DNA of 64,000 bases from Caulobacter rhizosphaerae (GTDB lineage Bacteria > Pseudomonadota > Alphaproteobacteria > Caulobacterales > Caulobacteraceae): the NCBI RefSeq assembly GCF_010977555.1, contig NZ_CP048815.1:4580501-4644500 (forward strand). Reading direction: 5' to 3'. The position numbers and the translations under genes are program-made. Of this stretch, positions 7,415 to 15,936 are shown in pieces (positions within the stretch are counted from its first letter, which is position 1; each line of letters starts with the position of its first letter). A model generated the notes under the pieces. That model did not search any database and was not told where the DNA came from. It saw only the letters and a program-made list of their open reading frames with translations.

Positions 7415-9292
7415 CTACCCCGCCCCCATCGCCACGGCCACGTGGTAGACGATGAACGAGGCCAGGTAGGCCAGGCTGGTCATGTAGAGGAACATCACGG
7501 TCGGCCACAGCCAGCCGTTGGTCTCGCGCTTGACCACGCCCAGGGTCGCGGCGCATTGCGGGGCGAAGACGTACCAGGCCAGGAACGACAGGGCCGTGGC
7601 CAGCGACCACTGGTGCGACAGCAGGACGCCCAGGTTGGTGCCGGCCTCGTCGTCGCCGCCCACGGCGTAGACGGTGCCCAGGGCGGCCACCGCCACCTCG
7701 CGGGCCGCGAAACCGGGGATCAGCGCGACGGTCATTTGCCAGTTGAAGCCGATGGGCTGCATGACGGGCGCGATGAAGTGCCCGATCCGCCCGGCGAAGC
7801 TGTAGTCGATGGCCGGTCCCGTCGCGCCCGCCGGCGGATAGGGGAAGGTCGACAGCACCCAGACCAGCACCATCAGCGGCAGGATGATGCGGCCGGCCCG
7901 CTCGATGAAGATCCGGGCCCGGGTCCACAGGTTCAGCAGCACGTTGCGCGGCTCGGGCCAGCGGTAGGTCGGCAGCTCCATCATGAACGGCTCGACCGTG
8001 CCGCGCCAAAAGATCTTGCGGATCACGAACGACACGACGAGAGCGCTGACGATGCCGCTGGCGTAGAGGCCGAACATCACCAGGCCCGGCAGGCTGAGCA
8101 CGCCCCAGACCTTGGTGTGCGGAATGAAGGCGGCGATGATCAGGGTGTAGACCGGGATCCGCGCCGAACAGGTCATCAGCGGGGCGACCAGGATGGTGGT
8201 CAGCCGGTCGTGCTTGTTGTCGATCACCCGCGTCGACATGATGCCGGGAATGGCGCAGGCGAAGCTGCTGAGCAGGGGGATGAACGCCCGGCCGTGCAGG
8301 CCCGCCCCGCCCATGATCTTGTCCATCAGGAAGGCCGCGCGGGTCATGTAGCCACTGTCTTCCAGCACCAGGATGAAGAAGAACAGGATCACGATCTGCG
8401 GCAGGAAGACCAGCACGCTGCCCACCCCGGCGATCAGGCCGTCGGTGATCAGGCTCTGGAACAGACCGTGCGGCAGGACGGCGGCGACGCCGGCGCTCAG
8501 GGCCGCGAAGCCCGCCTCGATCAGGCCCATCAGCGGCTCGGCCCAGGTGAACACCGCCTGGAACATCACGAACAGCAGCAGGCCCAGGATCAGCAGGCCG
8601 GCGGCCGGGTGCAGCAGCACCGCGTCGACCTTGCCCGTGACGGTGTCCGGTCGCTCGGGCGGGCGGACGCAGGCCTTGACGATGCGCTGGGCTTCGCGGT
8701 GGGCGGCGCGGATCTCGGCGGCGGTCGGCTCGCGCCAGACGTTCTCGTGCTCGCCCGCATGGCTCACGGAGAGCGCGTCGGCCTTGGCGACCAGCTCCTC
8801 CAGGCCGCGCTTGCGAGTGGCCACGGTGGTGACGATCGGCGCGCCGATCTCGGCCGACAGCCGCTCCAGGTCGATCCGCAGGCCCTGGCGCTGGGCGATG
8901 TCGAACATGTTGAGCGCCAGGACGAACGGCCGGCCCACCTGCTTGAGCTCCAGCACCAGCCGCAGCACCAGCCGCAGGTTGGTGGCGTCGGCCACGCAGA
9001 TCAGCACGTCGGGCGCGGCCTCGCCCGCCAGCTTGCCCAGCACCGCGTCGCGGGTGACCACCTCGTCGGGGCTGCGGGCCCGCAGGCTGTAGGTCCCCGG
9101 CAGGTCCAGCACGTGGGCCCCGCGGCCGCTGGCCATGGTCAGCACGCCCTCCTTGCGCTCGACGGTGACGCCGGCGTAGTTGGCGACCTTCTGGCGGCTG
9201 CCGGTCAGGGCGTTGAACAGGGCGGTCTTGCCGGAATTGGGATTGCCGACCAGCGCCAGGCGCGCGGGCCGCGAGACGGCGGTGTCGGTCAA
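7415..9292 (-). CDS. feoB: Ferrous iron transporter FeoB
   Basis: A 625-residue inner-membrane Fe(II) permease. The N-terminal GTPase domain has G1 GNPNSGKT at 16-23, G3 DLPGTYS from 63 and G4 NMFD at 128-131. After a helical linker, from about residue 205, come membrane segments including the two conserved gate regions (GLIAGVGSVLVFLPQIVILFF region and the matching C-terminal half ending in the ALSFLAWYVFAPQCAA segment). It is shorter than the E. coli protein (about 770) but normal for many alphaproteobacteria. The gene starts four bases after the feoA stop, so translation is probably coupled. Confidence 0.96.
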   Translation of the reverse strand: MTDTAVSRPARLALVGNPNSGKTALFNALTGSRQKVANYAGVTVERKEGVLTMASGRGAHVLDLPGTYSLRARSPDEVVTRDAVLGKLAGEAAPDVLICVADATNLRLVLRLVLELKQVGRPFVLALNMFDIAQRQGLRIDLERLSAEIGAPIVTTVATRKRGLEELVAKADALSVSHAGEHENVWREPTAAEIRAAHREAQRIVKACVRPPERPDTVTGKVDAVLLHPAAGLLILGLLLFVMFQAVFTWAEPLMGLIEAGFAALSAGVAAVLPHGLFQSLITDGLIAGVGSVLVFLPQIVILFFFILVLEDSGYMTRAAFLMDKIMGGAGLHGRAFIPLLSSFACAIPGIMSTRVIDNKHDRLTTILVAPLMTCSARIPVYTLIIAAFIPHTKVWGVLSLPGLVMFGLYASGIVSALVVSFVIRKIFWRGTVEPFMMELPTYRWPEPRNVLLNLWTRARIFIERAGRIILPLMVLVWVLSTFPYPPAGATGPAIDYSFAGRIGHFIAPVMQPIGFNWQMTVALIPGFAAREVAVAALGTVYAVGGDDEAGTNLGVLLSHQWSLATALSFLAWYVFAPQCAATLGVVKRETNGWLWPTVMFLYMTSLAYLASFIVYHVAVAMGAG

Positions 9293-9296
9293 GACG

Positions 9297-9620
9297 TCAG
9301 GCCTCTTCGAACTGGACGGTGACGGCGGCGGCCTCGCGGCGGCGCAGGGCCACGCGCATGTCGTCGATGCGCACGGCGATCGGGTCGCGGCCGAACAGGC
9401 CCTCGTGCAGCACCTCGAACGCGGCGCCCTCGACGAAGCCCATCTCCAGCAGCCGGCGCTCCAGTTCCTCGGGATCGATCGACTCCGACCGCCCGGTCTC
9501 GCCGCCGACCCGCACGATCACCCCCCGCTGGCCCTTGCGGGCCTGGCTGAGCGGGCTCTCGGCCCCGCGCGAGGCGGGGATGTCGGTGAAGTCTGGGGCT
9601 AGGCTGAGAGCGTCGGACAT
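9297..9620 (-). CDS. feoA: Ferrous iron transport accessory protein FeoA
   Basis: A 107-residue SH3-like FeoA protein, first gene of feoAB. Residues 50-107 carry the fold (EELERRLLEMGFVEGAAFEVL, then GLFGRDPIAVRIDDMRVALRRREA). A 35-residue N-terminal extension rich in Ser and Pro precedes it. It is thought to bind FeoB and tune its GTPase activity. A Fur-like palindrome about 20 bases upstream implies induction when iron is scarce. Confidence 0.9.
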   Translation of the reverse strand: MSDALSLAPDFTDIPASRGAESPLSQARKGQRGVIVRVGGETGRSESIDPEELERRLLEMGFVEGAAFEVLHEGLFGRDPIAVRIDDMRVALRRREAAAVTVQFEEA

Positions 9621-9638
9621 GGTCGCACCGGAAAAACT

Positions 9639-9653
9639 TGCGAACGATTATCA
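9639..9653 (-). promoter_or_regulatory. Fur-box-like operator of feoAB
   Basis: Read toward feoA the site is TGATAATCGTTCGCA, a 7-1-7 palindrome with one perfect TGATAAT heptamer and one diverged half. It lies 19 bases before the feoA start codon, where bound Fur would block transcription or early elongation. Confidence 0.55.
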
Positions 9654-9879
9654 GTCCAAGGTCACGCTGTCATGCGGCGATTGGATGGCGCGATGTCGCG
9701 GCGCGGCGGACACGAACGAAGAGAGCTCGACCCCGGCGCGGATCAGCTGGCGCGATCGCCCTCCACCTGGGGGCTTTCGCGACGCTAGGGACCCGGGGCG
9801 GCCGCAAGGCCTTCGCCCAGTCCCTGGGGTCCGGACAGCCTGTGCGACGCTTCCGGGATGGCGAGAATTTTGGGAGTCC

Positions 9880-10131
9880 CTACCGCCGCGCCAAGCCGTC
9901 CAGCATCCATAGCGCCGCCAGCGTGCCGAACAGGACGGCCAGGGCCGAGAACAGGAACATGCGCACGCCCTGGGCCAGGGCGACGCTGAGGGTGGTCAGG
10001 GCGGCCAGGGCCCAGGCCGAGGCCAGGATCTTGCCTTCCAGCGAGGTCAGGGCCGGCCGGGGCGGCAGCAGCAGGCGGCTGGCGCGGCGCGCCGATCGCC
10101 ACAGATCTTTTGCTCGAACCTCGGCCCGCAC
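9880..10131 (-). CDS. small two-helix membrane protein of unknown function
   Basis: An 83-residue protein if begun at the GTG at 10131. Two hydrophobic helices (about residues 35-52 and 57-76) follow a basic N-terminus and end in a short basic tail. The frame remains open to an ATG at 10194, but the longer version would include SVGGGGFPV, and those glycine codons are exactly a GGAGGGGGAGG ribosome site seven bases before the GTG. That is why I prefer the short form. I recognise no family. Confidence 0.5.
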   Translation of the reverse strand: MRAEVRAKDLWRSARRASRLLLPPRPALTSLEGKILASAWALAALTTLSVALAQGVRMFLFSALAVLFGTLAALWMLDGLARR

Positions 10132-10393
10132 CGGAAATCCTCCCCCTCCAACACTGACGCTAAAAGTGTAGGGACGGTCGCGGCTTGCGTCCATGGGGAA
10201 AGATCGGCGTTATCCGTATTTCCCCAAGCCAGGACGAGGTTATGCCTGATTAAGTCGCATACCCGACAATATTGACCCCCATTGGCGGACGGACAGGTAG
10301 GCTCCACCATTGTTGAGGCGCCGAGACCGGGGAAATTGGGGCTCTGGAGCGAAGGTTTGGAGGGGGAGGACGATTCCTGGCGGTCGACCCGCC

Positions 10394-11335
10394 CTAGAAC
10401 GCCGGCGCGACGATCGCCCGGGCCGCGACCTCGTCGCGCAGCACCTGCTCGACCAGCAGCTCGATGCTGTCGAACTTCAGCTCGGGACGCAGGAAGGCGA
10501 TCAGGTCGGTCTCGATGACCTGGCCGTAGAGATCCTCGTCGAAGTCGAACAGCCAGGTCTCCAGCCGGGTCTCGACCTCGCCGGTGGTGGGGTTGTTGCC
10601 GAGGTTGGCCACGCCCGGCACCTCGCGGCCGTCGGGCAGACGGGTGCGGGTGGCGTAGACGCCCAGCTTGGGCACCACATAGTCCTCGACCTCGACATTG
10701 GCCGTGGGGAAACCCAGCTGACGGCCCAGCTGCTGGCCGCGGCGGACCACGCCCTCGATCGCGAACGGCCGGCCCAGGATCCGGGCCGCGCCCTCGGGAT
10801 GGCCGTCGCGCAGGGCGTCGCGCACGCCGGTCGAGGAGAACTTCTCGCCCTCGCGGTTGGCGACCGGCTCGGCCACCGAGACCGAGAAGCCGTACTCTTC
10901 GCCATAGGCCTTCATCAGGTCGGCGCTGCCGGTGCGGCCCCTGCCGAACGAGATGTCGAAACCGACGGCGACGTGCTTCACGCCCAATCCACCGACCAGC
11001 ACCTTCTCGACGAACTCGCGGTCGCCGAAGCTGGCCATCTCGAAGTCGAACGGCAGCAGGTACAGCCGGTCCACGCCCAGGGCCTCCAGCGCGCGGGCCT
11101 GCTGGTTGTGGGTCATCAGCTTGAAGGCCGGCTCGGTCGGACGGAACAGCCGGCGCGGGTGCGGGTCGAAGGTGACCACGCCCAGCGACGTCCTGCCGGC
11201 CAGCGCCGCTTTCGCCGCCTGGGCGATCACCTGCTGGTGGCCGCGGTGCACGCCGTCGAAATTGCCCAGGGCCACGGCCGCGCCGCGATCCTCTTCGGGC
11301 AGGTCCTTCCAGCCGTGGATGGTCTTCAGGGGCAT
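10394..11335 (-). CDS. ribF: Bifunctional riboflavin kinase / FAD synthetase
   Basis: A 313-residue cytosolic enzyme making FMN then FAD. The N-terminal nucleotidyltransferase has GNFDGVHRGH at 24-33 and the later ISFGRGRTGSADLMK region. The C-terminal flavokinase has GRQLGFPTANV, GVYATRTRL, NLGNNPTTG and the closing ETWLFDFDEDLYGQ. The length is normal. The next genes on the same strand are a MaoC hydratase and a HAD phosphatase, which lie upstream and may belong to one transcript interrupted by a palindromic repeat. Confidence 0.96.
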   Translation of the reverse strand: MPLKTIHGWKDLPEEDRGAAVALGNFDGVHRGHQQVIAQAAKAALAGRTSLGVVTFDPHPRRLFRPTEPAFKLMTHNQQARALEALGVDRLYLLPFDFEMASFGDREFVEKVLVGGLGVKHVAVGFDISFGRGRTGSADLMKAYGEEYGFSVSVAEPVANREGEKFSSTGVRDALRDGHPEGAARILGRPFAIEGVVRRGQQLGRQLGFPTANVEVEDYVVPKLGVYATRTRLPDGREVPGVANLGNNPTTGEVETRLETWLFDFDEDLYGQVIETDLIAFLRPELKFDSIELLVEQVLRDEVAARAIVAPAF

Positions 11336-11374
11336 GCGGACGTCCTTACGCCGGGTTGGCCATTAAACCCCGAT

Positions 11375-11501
11375 CCGCTCATCCCGGCGAATGCCGAGAC
11401 CCAGATGGAATGGCTTTGAGCCGGGCTCCAGGAACGCCGAGTTTTTCCAGCCCACTCGGACGCTTTGGGATCTGGGTCCCGGCATTCGCCGGGATGAGCG
11501 G
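11375..11501. repeat. inverted-repeat element, family D
   Basis: Ends of about 32 bases (CCGCTCATCCCGGCGAATGC and its complement, continuing to GACCCAGAT) face each other across about 60 bases of unrelated DNA between ribF and the MaoC gene. Only one copy lies in this window. The CATCCCGGCGAATGCCGGGA core is a common dispersed repeat type in proteobacteria. Confidence 0.8.
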
Positions 11502-11534
11502 AGAAAGAGTGACTCGGCATTGAGCATTTCGTCC

Positions 11535-11960
11535 TTAGGCGGTCGTCCGGCGCGGAACCAGGACCACGGCCTCGCCGTCGACCACGGCCTTGCCGCGCAC
11601 CAGGCAGGTGGTGGCCAGGGTCACCCGGGCCTTGGCCGCGTCGATGGCCGTCACCGTGGCGCGGGCCGTGACCTCGTCGCCGATCCGCACCGGCCGCTTG
11701 AAGGCCAGGGACTGCGACAGGTAGACCGCGCCTGGCCCGGGCAGGGTCGTGCCCAGCACCGCCGAGATGTAGCCGGCCGACAGCATGCCGTGGGCGATGC
11801 GCTCGCCGAAGCTGGTGGTCGCGGCGTAGTCGGCGTCCAGGTGCACCGGGTTGGTGTCGCCGGTCACCTCGGCGAAGGCGACCAGGTCGGCCTCGGCCAC
11901 GGCGCGGACCAGCTCGGCCGACTGGCCGACGCTGAGATCCTCGAGAAACAGTCCCGGCAT
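11535..11960 (-). CDS. MaoC-family (R)-specific enoyl-CoA hydratase
   Basis: A 141-residue single hot-dog domain. The hydratase motif GDTNPVHLD places the catalytic pair at Asp35 and His40, the spacing of PhaJ. IAHGML follows at about 56-61. It would hydrate trans-2-enoyl-CoA to the (R)-3-hydroxyacyl-CoA, linking beta-oxidation with polyhydroxyalkanoate synthesis. Several alphaproteobacteria keep such a gene beside ribF and a NagD-like HAD gene, as here. Confidence 0.88.
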   Translation of the reverse strand: MPGLFLEDLSVGQSAELVRAVAEADLVAFAEVTGDTNPVHLDADYAATTSFGERIAHGMLSAGYISAVLGTTLPGPGAVYLSQSLAFKRPVRIGDEVTARATVTAIDAAKARVTLATTCLVRGKAVVDGEAVVLVPRRTTA

Positions 11961-12000
11961 GACGCCCCCTTCTTTTTCTTCCTGTGGCTGACGATCGGTC

Positions 12001-12861
12001 CTACCAGATCAGGTCGGCCATGGCGTGGGTCGCGCCCACCCGCTCGGCGGCCAGCAGGCCCTCGACCTTGGCCGGGTCCAGGCGACCATCGGGACCGACG
12101 GCGTGCTCGCCATGGATGCCCTTGGCGATGAACAGGCAGGCCAGGCCCTGGTCGTGGGCGCCCTTGACGTCGGTGATCACCCCGTCGCCGATGCACAGCA
12201 CCCGCGTGCGGTCGACCGGACCGCCCTTCAGCGCCTCGGCCTCGGCCAGGGCCAGGTCGTAGATCGCCTTGTAGGGCTTGCCGGCCATCAGCACCTCGCC
12301 GCCCAGGACCTCGTAGAGGTCGGCCAGCGAGCCGCCGCAATAGATCAGCCGCGAGCCGCGCTGCACCACCCGGTCGGGATTGGCGCAGATCAGGGTCAGG
12401 CCGCGCTCGGCGGCGATCGCCAGGCGGTCGCGATAGTCGTCGGGGACCTCGTTCTCGTCGTCGACCATGCCGGTGACGGCGACGAAGGCCGCGTCCTCGG
12501 GGCCGGCGGGCTCCAGGCCCAGGCCGTCATAGAGCGGCATGTCGCGGTCGGGGCCGACGATCCAGGCCGGGCCGGGGGCGCGGGCGGCCAGCAGGGTGCG
12601 GGTGGCGTCGCCCGAGGTGACGAAGGCGCTCCACGCCTCGCGCGGCACGCCCAGGCGGTCCAACTGCTCGACCACGTGCTCGGACGGGCGCGGCGAGTTG
12701 GAGATCAGGATCACCGGCCCGTGGCGGGCCCGCCATTCGACCAGGGCCTGGCAGGCCTCCGGGAAGCTCTCGACCCCGTTGTGGATCACCCCCCAGACGT
12801 CGCACAGCAGCACGTCATAGCGGTCGGCAAGGGCGGAGAGGCCAGGGGGCAGGTCGGTCAT
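12001..12861 (-). CDS. HAD-superfamily class IIA phosphatase (NagD/TIGR01459 type)
   Basis: A 286-residue cytosolic phosphatase. Motif I is DVWGVIHNG with the nucleophile Asp21. ILISNSPRP is motif II. Lys is in MAGKPYKAIYD, and motif IV is CIGDGVITDVKGA. The long cap between motifs II and III is the class IIA type. The substrate is unknown (sugar phosphates or nucleotides in relatives). It lies 40 bases upstream of the MaoC gene on the same strand. Confidence 0.88.
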   Translation of the reverse strand: MTDLPPGLSALADRYDVLLCDVWGVIHNGVESFPEACQALVEWRARHGPVILISNSPRPSEHVVEQLDRLGVPREAWSAFVTSGDATRTLLAARAPGPAWIVGPDRDMPLYDGLGLEPAGPEDAAFVAVTGMVDDENEVPDDYRDRLAIAAERGLTLICANPDRVVQRGSRLIYCGGSLADLYEVLGGEVLMAGKPYKAIYDLALAEAEALKGGPVDRTRVLCIGDGVITDVKGAHDQGLACLFIAKGIHGEHAVGPDGRLDPAKVEGLLAAERVGATHAMADLIW

Positions 12862-13073
12862 GGACAGGGGCGGTACCGGGCGGAGACGGGCGCGTCAACG
12901 CTAGCGCATGTAGGGACGCGGCGGCGCGAGGGCCAGCGGAGAGCTTTCGGGTCGTCGACCTCGTGATTGGCAGGATCGTGCATCAAGCGAGCAGGATCGG
13001 CCTACCGCCCAACGGGCTCCGCATGGCACACCCCCGCCCGTTCATCTCCCCCTGAACCTTCGAGGACTATCCG

Positions 13074-14114
13074 ATGGCCATCGCAAAAGGCTACGCGGCC
13101 GCGACCGCGTCCGCCCCGCTGACCCCCTTCACCTTCGACCGCCGCGAGCCCAATGACGACGACGTCGTCATCGCCATCAAGCATTGCGGCGTCTGCCACT
13201 CCGACATCCACATGGTCGACAACGGCTGGGGCCAGAGCGTCTATCCGATCGTGCCCGGCCACGAGATCACCGGCGTCGTCACCGCCGTCGGGTCCAAGGT
13301 CAGCCGCTTCAAGGAAGGCGACCGCGTCGGGGTCGGCTGCTTCGTCGACAGCTGCACCACCTGCGCCGCCCGCGACCTGGACCGCGAGCAGTACATGCCC
13401 GGCCTGGTCCTGACCTACAGCGGCTTCGAGCCGGGCAGCGATCTGCCGACCTACGGCGGCTATTCCGACCACATGGTGGTCAAGGAAGGCTACGTGCTGT
13501 CGATCCCCGACAACCTGGCCCTGGACGCCGCCGCGCCGCTGCTGTGCGCCGGCATCACCCTCTATTCGCCGCTGCGCCACTGGAACGCCGGCCCCGGCAA
13601 GTCGGTGGCCATCGTCGGCCTGGGCGGCCTGGGCCACATGGGCGTCAAGCTGGCCCATGCCCTGGGCGCGGAGGTGACGGTGCTGAGCCAGACCCTGTCC
13701 AAGCAGGAAGACGGCCTCAAGATGGGCGCCGACCACTACCACGCCACCAGCGACCCGAAGACCTTCGAGACCCTGGCCGGAACCTTCGACCTGATCATCT
13801 GCACGGTGTCGGCCGGGATCGACTGGGGCGCTTATCTGAGCCTGCTGAAGGTCGACGGGACCATGGTGCTGGTCGGTGCGCCCGAAGAGCCCGTGCCGCT
13901 GAACGCCTTCGCCCTGATCCCCGGCCGCCGCACCCTGGCCGGTTCGATGATCGGCTCGATCAAGGAGACCCAGGAGATGCTCGACTTCTGCGGTGAACAC
14001 GGCATCGTCGCCGACATCGAGACGATCGCCATCGACCAGATCAACCAGGCCTATGCCCGCATGCAGAAGAGCGACGTGCGGTATCGGTTCGTGATCGACA
14101 TGAGCACGCTGTAG
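13074..14114 (+). CDS. zinc-type NAD(P)-dependent alcohol dehydrogenase lacking half of the structural zinc site
   Basis: A 346-residue medium-chain dehydrogenase resembling the YahK/cinnamyl-alcohol group. The catalytic zinc ligands are present: Cys38 (CGVCHSD), His63-Glu64 (GHE) and Cys158. The cofactor loop is GLGGLGHMG at 182-190. The structural zinc lobe should hold four cysteines. Here Cys94 and Cys97 remain but the third and fourth positions are Arg100 and Met108. It should reduce aldehydes in the cytosol. The start at 13074 follows a GAGGA site. The stop is followed by a strong hairpin. Confidence 0.9.
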   Translation: MAIAKGYAAATASAPLTPFTFDRREPNDDDVVIAIKHCGVCHSDIHMVDNGWGQSVYPIVPGHEITGVVTAVGSKVSRFKEGDRVGVGCFVDSCTTCAARDLDREQYMPGLVLTYSGFEPGSDLPTYGGYSDHMVVKEGYVLSIPDNLALDAAAPLLCAGITLYSPLRHWNAGPGKSVAIVGLGGLGHMGVKLAHALGAEVTVLSQTLSKQEDGLKMGADHYHATSDPKTFETLAGTFDLIICTVSAGIDWGAYLSLLKVDGTMVLVGAPEEPVPLNAFALIPGRRTLAGSMIGSIKETQEMLDFCGEHGIVADIETIAIDQINQAYARMQKSDVRYRFVIDMSTL

Positions 14115-14120
14115 GGCGCT

Positions 14121-14157
14121 CGGGGACCAGGACACGTATGCGTGCCCCTGGTCCCCG
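14121..14157 (+). terminator. hairpin after the alcohol dehydrogenase gene
   Basis: CGGGGACCAGG pairs with CCTGGTCCCCG around an inner CACG-TATG-CGTG hairpin. No T-run follows, so termination is plausible but not certain. Confidence 0.45.
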
Positions 14158-14294
14158 TCATCCTCGGACTTGTTCCGAGGACCCCTCGTTCCGCCGAGCT
14201 GTCGTTTGGAGCTAGGCCGCAGCCTCACCGCTTCTCGGACCAACCTTCTTCGCGGTTGAAGCAGGGGTCCTCGGAACAAGTCCGAGGATGACGG
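14157..14294. repeat. family B repeat, copy 1 (138 bp)
   Basis: Begins GTCATCCTCGGACTTGTTCC and ends with its complement, with a conserved inner part (CTTCTTCGCGGTTGAAGCAG). It shares most of its length with the copy at 17798 and, reversed, the one at 31337. Confidence 0.85.
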
Positions 14295-14303
14295 CGGTGG
14301 AGC

Positions 14304-14990
14304 TCACGTCGCGTCGTGGAAGATCACCCCCAGCACCCGCCGCCGGCCCGCGCGCACGGTGCTGACGCCGTGGCGCAGCACCCGCCGGTGGACGCCGCGC
14401 GCGCCGGTGGCGGGCCGGTCACGGACCGCGAAGATCACCCCCTCCCCCTGCTTCAGCGGCACGACCTGCGGCCGCGACTGCTGGCGGGGGCGCTGCTCCA
14501 CCAGCACGAACTCGCCGCCCTCGAAGTCGCGGCCAGGCTCGTCCAGCAGGAAGGCGGCCTGCAGCGGGAAGACGTGCTCGCCGTAGAGGTCCTGGTGCAG
14601 GCAGTTGTAGTCGCCCGGGCCATAGGTCAGCAGCAGCGGCGTGGGCCGCGCCTGGCCCGCCGCGTGGCAGCGGGCCAGCATGTCGTCCAGCTCTTCCGGA
14701 AACCGCCGCTCCTCGCCCAGCGCCTGCATCCAGCGGTTGGCGACGGCGGCCAATGGCCCGTACAGCCCCTGGCGCAGCCTCTGCACCGGGTCGGGCAAGG
14801 GATAGCTGAAGTACTTGTATTCGCCCTGGCCGAAGCCGTGGCGGGCCATCACCACCCGGCTGCGAAAGCCGGCCTCCTGGTCGTAGAGGCCGGCGATCCG
14901 CTGGCAGGTTTCGGGCTTCAGCAGCGGCCCGGTCAGGGCCCAGCCCTGGGCGTCGAGCTCGGCGACGATGCGCGACCAGTCCAGGCTCAT
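14304..14990 (-). CDS. 2OG-Fe(II) oxygenase of the DNA-damage Oxygenase-NA family
   Basis: A 228-residue dioxygenase with the iron pair His132 and Asp134 in LHQDLYGEH, a distal histidine in the VHRRVLRHGVSTV stretch (His201 or His207), and the 2-oxoglutarate arginine probably among the RRR that follows. The pattern GEYKYFSYPLP and GVIFHDA at the end matches the family named for oxidative removal of methyl groups from damaged DNA. Its ATG overlaps the ada stop as ATGA, so the two are translationally coupled. This supports a role in alkylation repair, though it is not AlkB itself. The frame runs further upstream inside ada but the ATGA overlap fixes the start. Confidence 0.85.
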   Translation of the reverse strand: MSLDWSRIVAELDAQGWALTGPLLKPETCQRIAGLYDQEAGFRSRVVMARHGFGQGEYKYFSYPLPDPVQRLRQGLYGPLAAVANRWMQALGEERRFPEELDDMLARCHAAGQARPTPLLLTYGPGDYNCLHQDLYGEHVFPLQAAFLLDEPGRDFEGGEFVLVEQRPRQQSRPQVVPLKQGEGVIFAVRDRPATGARGVHRRVLRHGVSTVRAGRRRVLGVIFHDAT

Positions 14991-15712
14991 GCCGCCTCGC
15001 GCGCCAACAGCCTGGCCTTGCGCTCGACGCCCCAGCGATAGCCCGACAGCCCGCCGTCGGCCCGCACCACCCGATGGCAGGGGGTGAGCACCGCCAGCGG
15101 ATTGGCTCCGCAGGCCTGGGCCACGGCCCGGGCGGCGGTCGGACGGCCGATGGCCCGCGCCACCTCGGCATAGGAGGCGGTGGTCCCGGCCGGGATCGCC
15201 CGCAGCGCCGCCCAGACCGCCTGCTGCAGGGGCGTGCCCCGAGCGTCCAGCGGCAGGTCCAGCGCCGCGCCCCGGCCGTCGATCTCCGCCGCCACGGCGC
15301 GGAGCTCGGCCTCCAGCCCGGCCGGGTCGGGCGTCAGCCGAGCCGAGCGGAAACGGCGTTCCAGGTCGCGGACCAGTACGGCCTGGTCGTCGCCCAGGGT
15401 CACCAGCCGCAGGCCAGCCTCCGAGCGGGCGACCAGGGCCAGGCCGAGGGTCGTCGGAACCGTGGCCCAGCGCAGGGTCTCGCGCGGCTGGTCGGGCTTG
15501 CAGCGCAGGCAGGGGCGGAAGCCGGCGGCCCGGGCGCTCTCGCGGGTGTCGTGGAATTCGACGTTCTTGCGCAGCGGCCGCCCGGCGCAGCTGGCCAGGC
15601 AATAGACGCCGGTGGTGCGCACGGCGATGAAGAAGGCGCCGTCGAGGTCGCGGTCGCGGCGGCGCATGGCCTCCCAGCGCGCGTCGTCGGTGGAAGCTTG
15701 AGAAGCGGTCAT
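14987..15712 (-). CDS. ada: Ada-like alkyltransferase without the AraC activator domain
   Basis: A 241-residue fusion. Residues 1-75 are the zinc domain that repairs phosphotriesters, with Cys38, Cys42, Cys68 and Cys71. Residues 80-241 are the O6-alkylguanine methyltransferase with Cys212 in TPCHRV and a GVERKARLL end. E. coli Ada (354 residues) has an AraC-type helix-turn-helix between these, and here it is missing. I chose the ATG at 15712 for its AAAGGAG site. Upstream codons to 15838 run into a repeat and are unlikely to be translated. It is first in the operon with the DNA-damage oxygenase. Confidence 0.9.
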   Translation of the reverse strand: MTASQASTDDARWEAMRRRDRDLDGAFFIAVRTTGVYCLASCAGRPLRKNVEFHDTRESARAAGFRPCLRCKPDQPRETLRWATVPTTLGLALVARSEAGLRLVTLGDDQAVLVRDLERRFRSARLTPDPAGLEAELRAVAAEIDGRGAALDLPLDARGTPLQQAVWAALRAIPAGTTASYAEVARAIGRPTAARAVAQACGANPLAVLTPCHRVVRADGGLSGYRWGVERKARLLAREAA

Positions 15713-15823
15713 GGTCGGTCTCCTTTCGTGAAAAGGAGCATGCGCGCCATGACCTGGGACGTCATTCCGATGCTTGCTGTTCTGGTTTTGCGCCGCGGAT
15801 ACTGGGCGCCCTGGCGCGAATTC

Positions 15824-15912
15824 CCCGTCCTTCGACAAGCTCAGGATGAGGAATTCGAATTCAACCGCCGCATCAAAGTAGCCCTCATCCTGAGCCTGTC
15901 GAAGGACGAGGG
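15824..15912. repeat. paired hairpin repeat, family A copy 2
   Basis: The left unit is flanked by GAATTCC / GGAATTC and the right unit by GCCCTC / GAGGGC. Both cores match the family, but these flanking stems differ from those of the other copies. Confidence 0.85.
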
Positions 15913-15936
15913 CGGCTCATGGGCGCGGGTCCCGCC

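Noticed and set aside
9638-10171. 177-codon + frame between feoA and ribF
   Set aside because: Arg-rich random-like product overlapping the Fur site and antisense to a better-supported small membrane protein.
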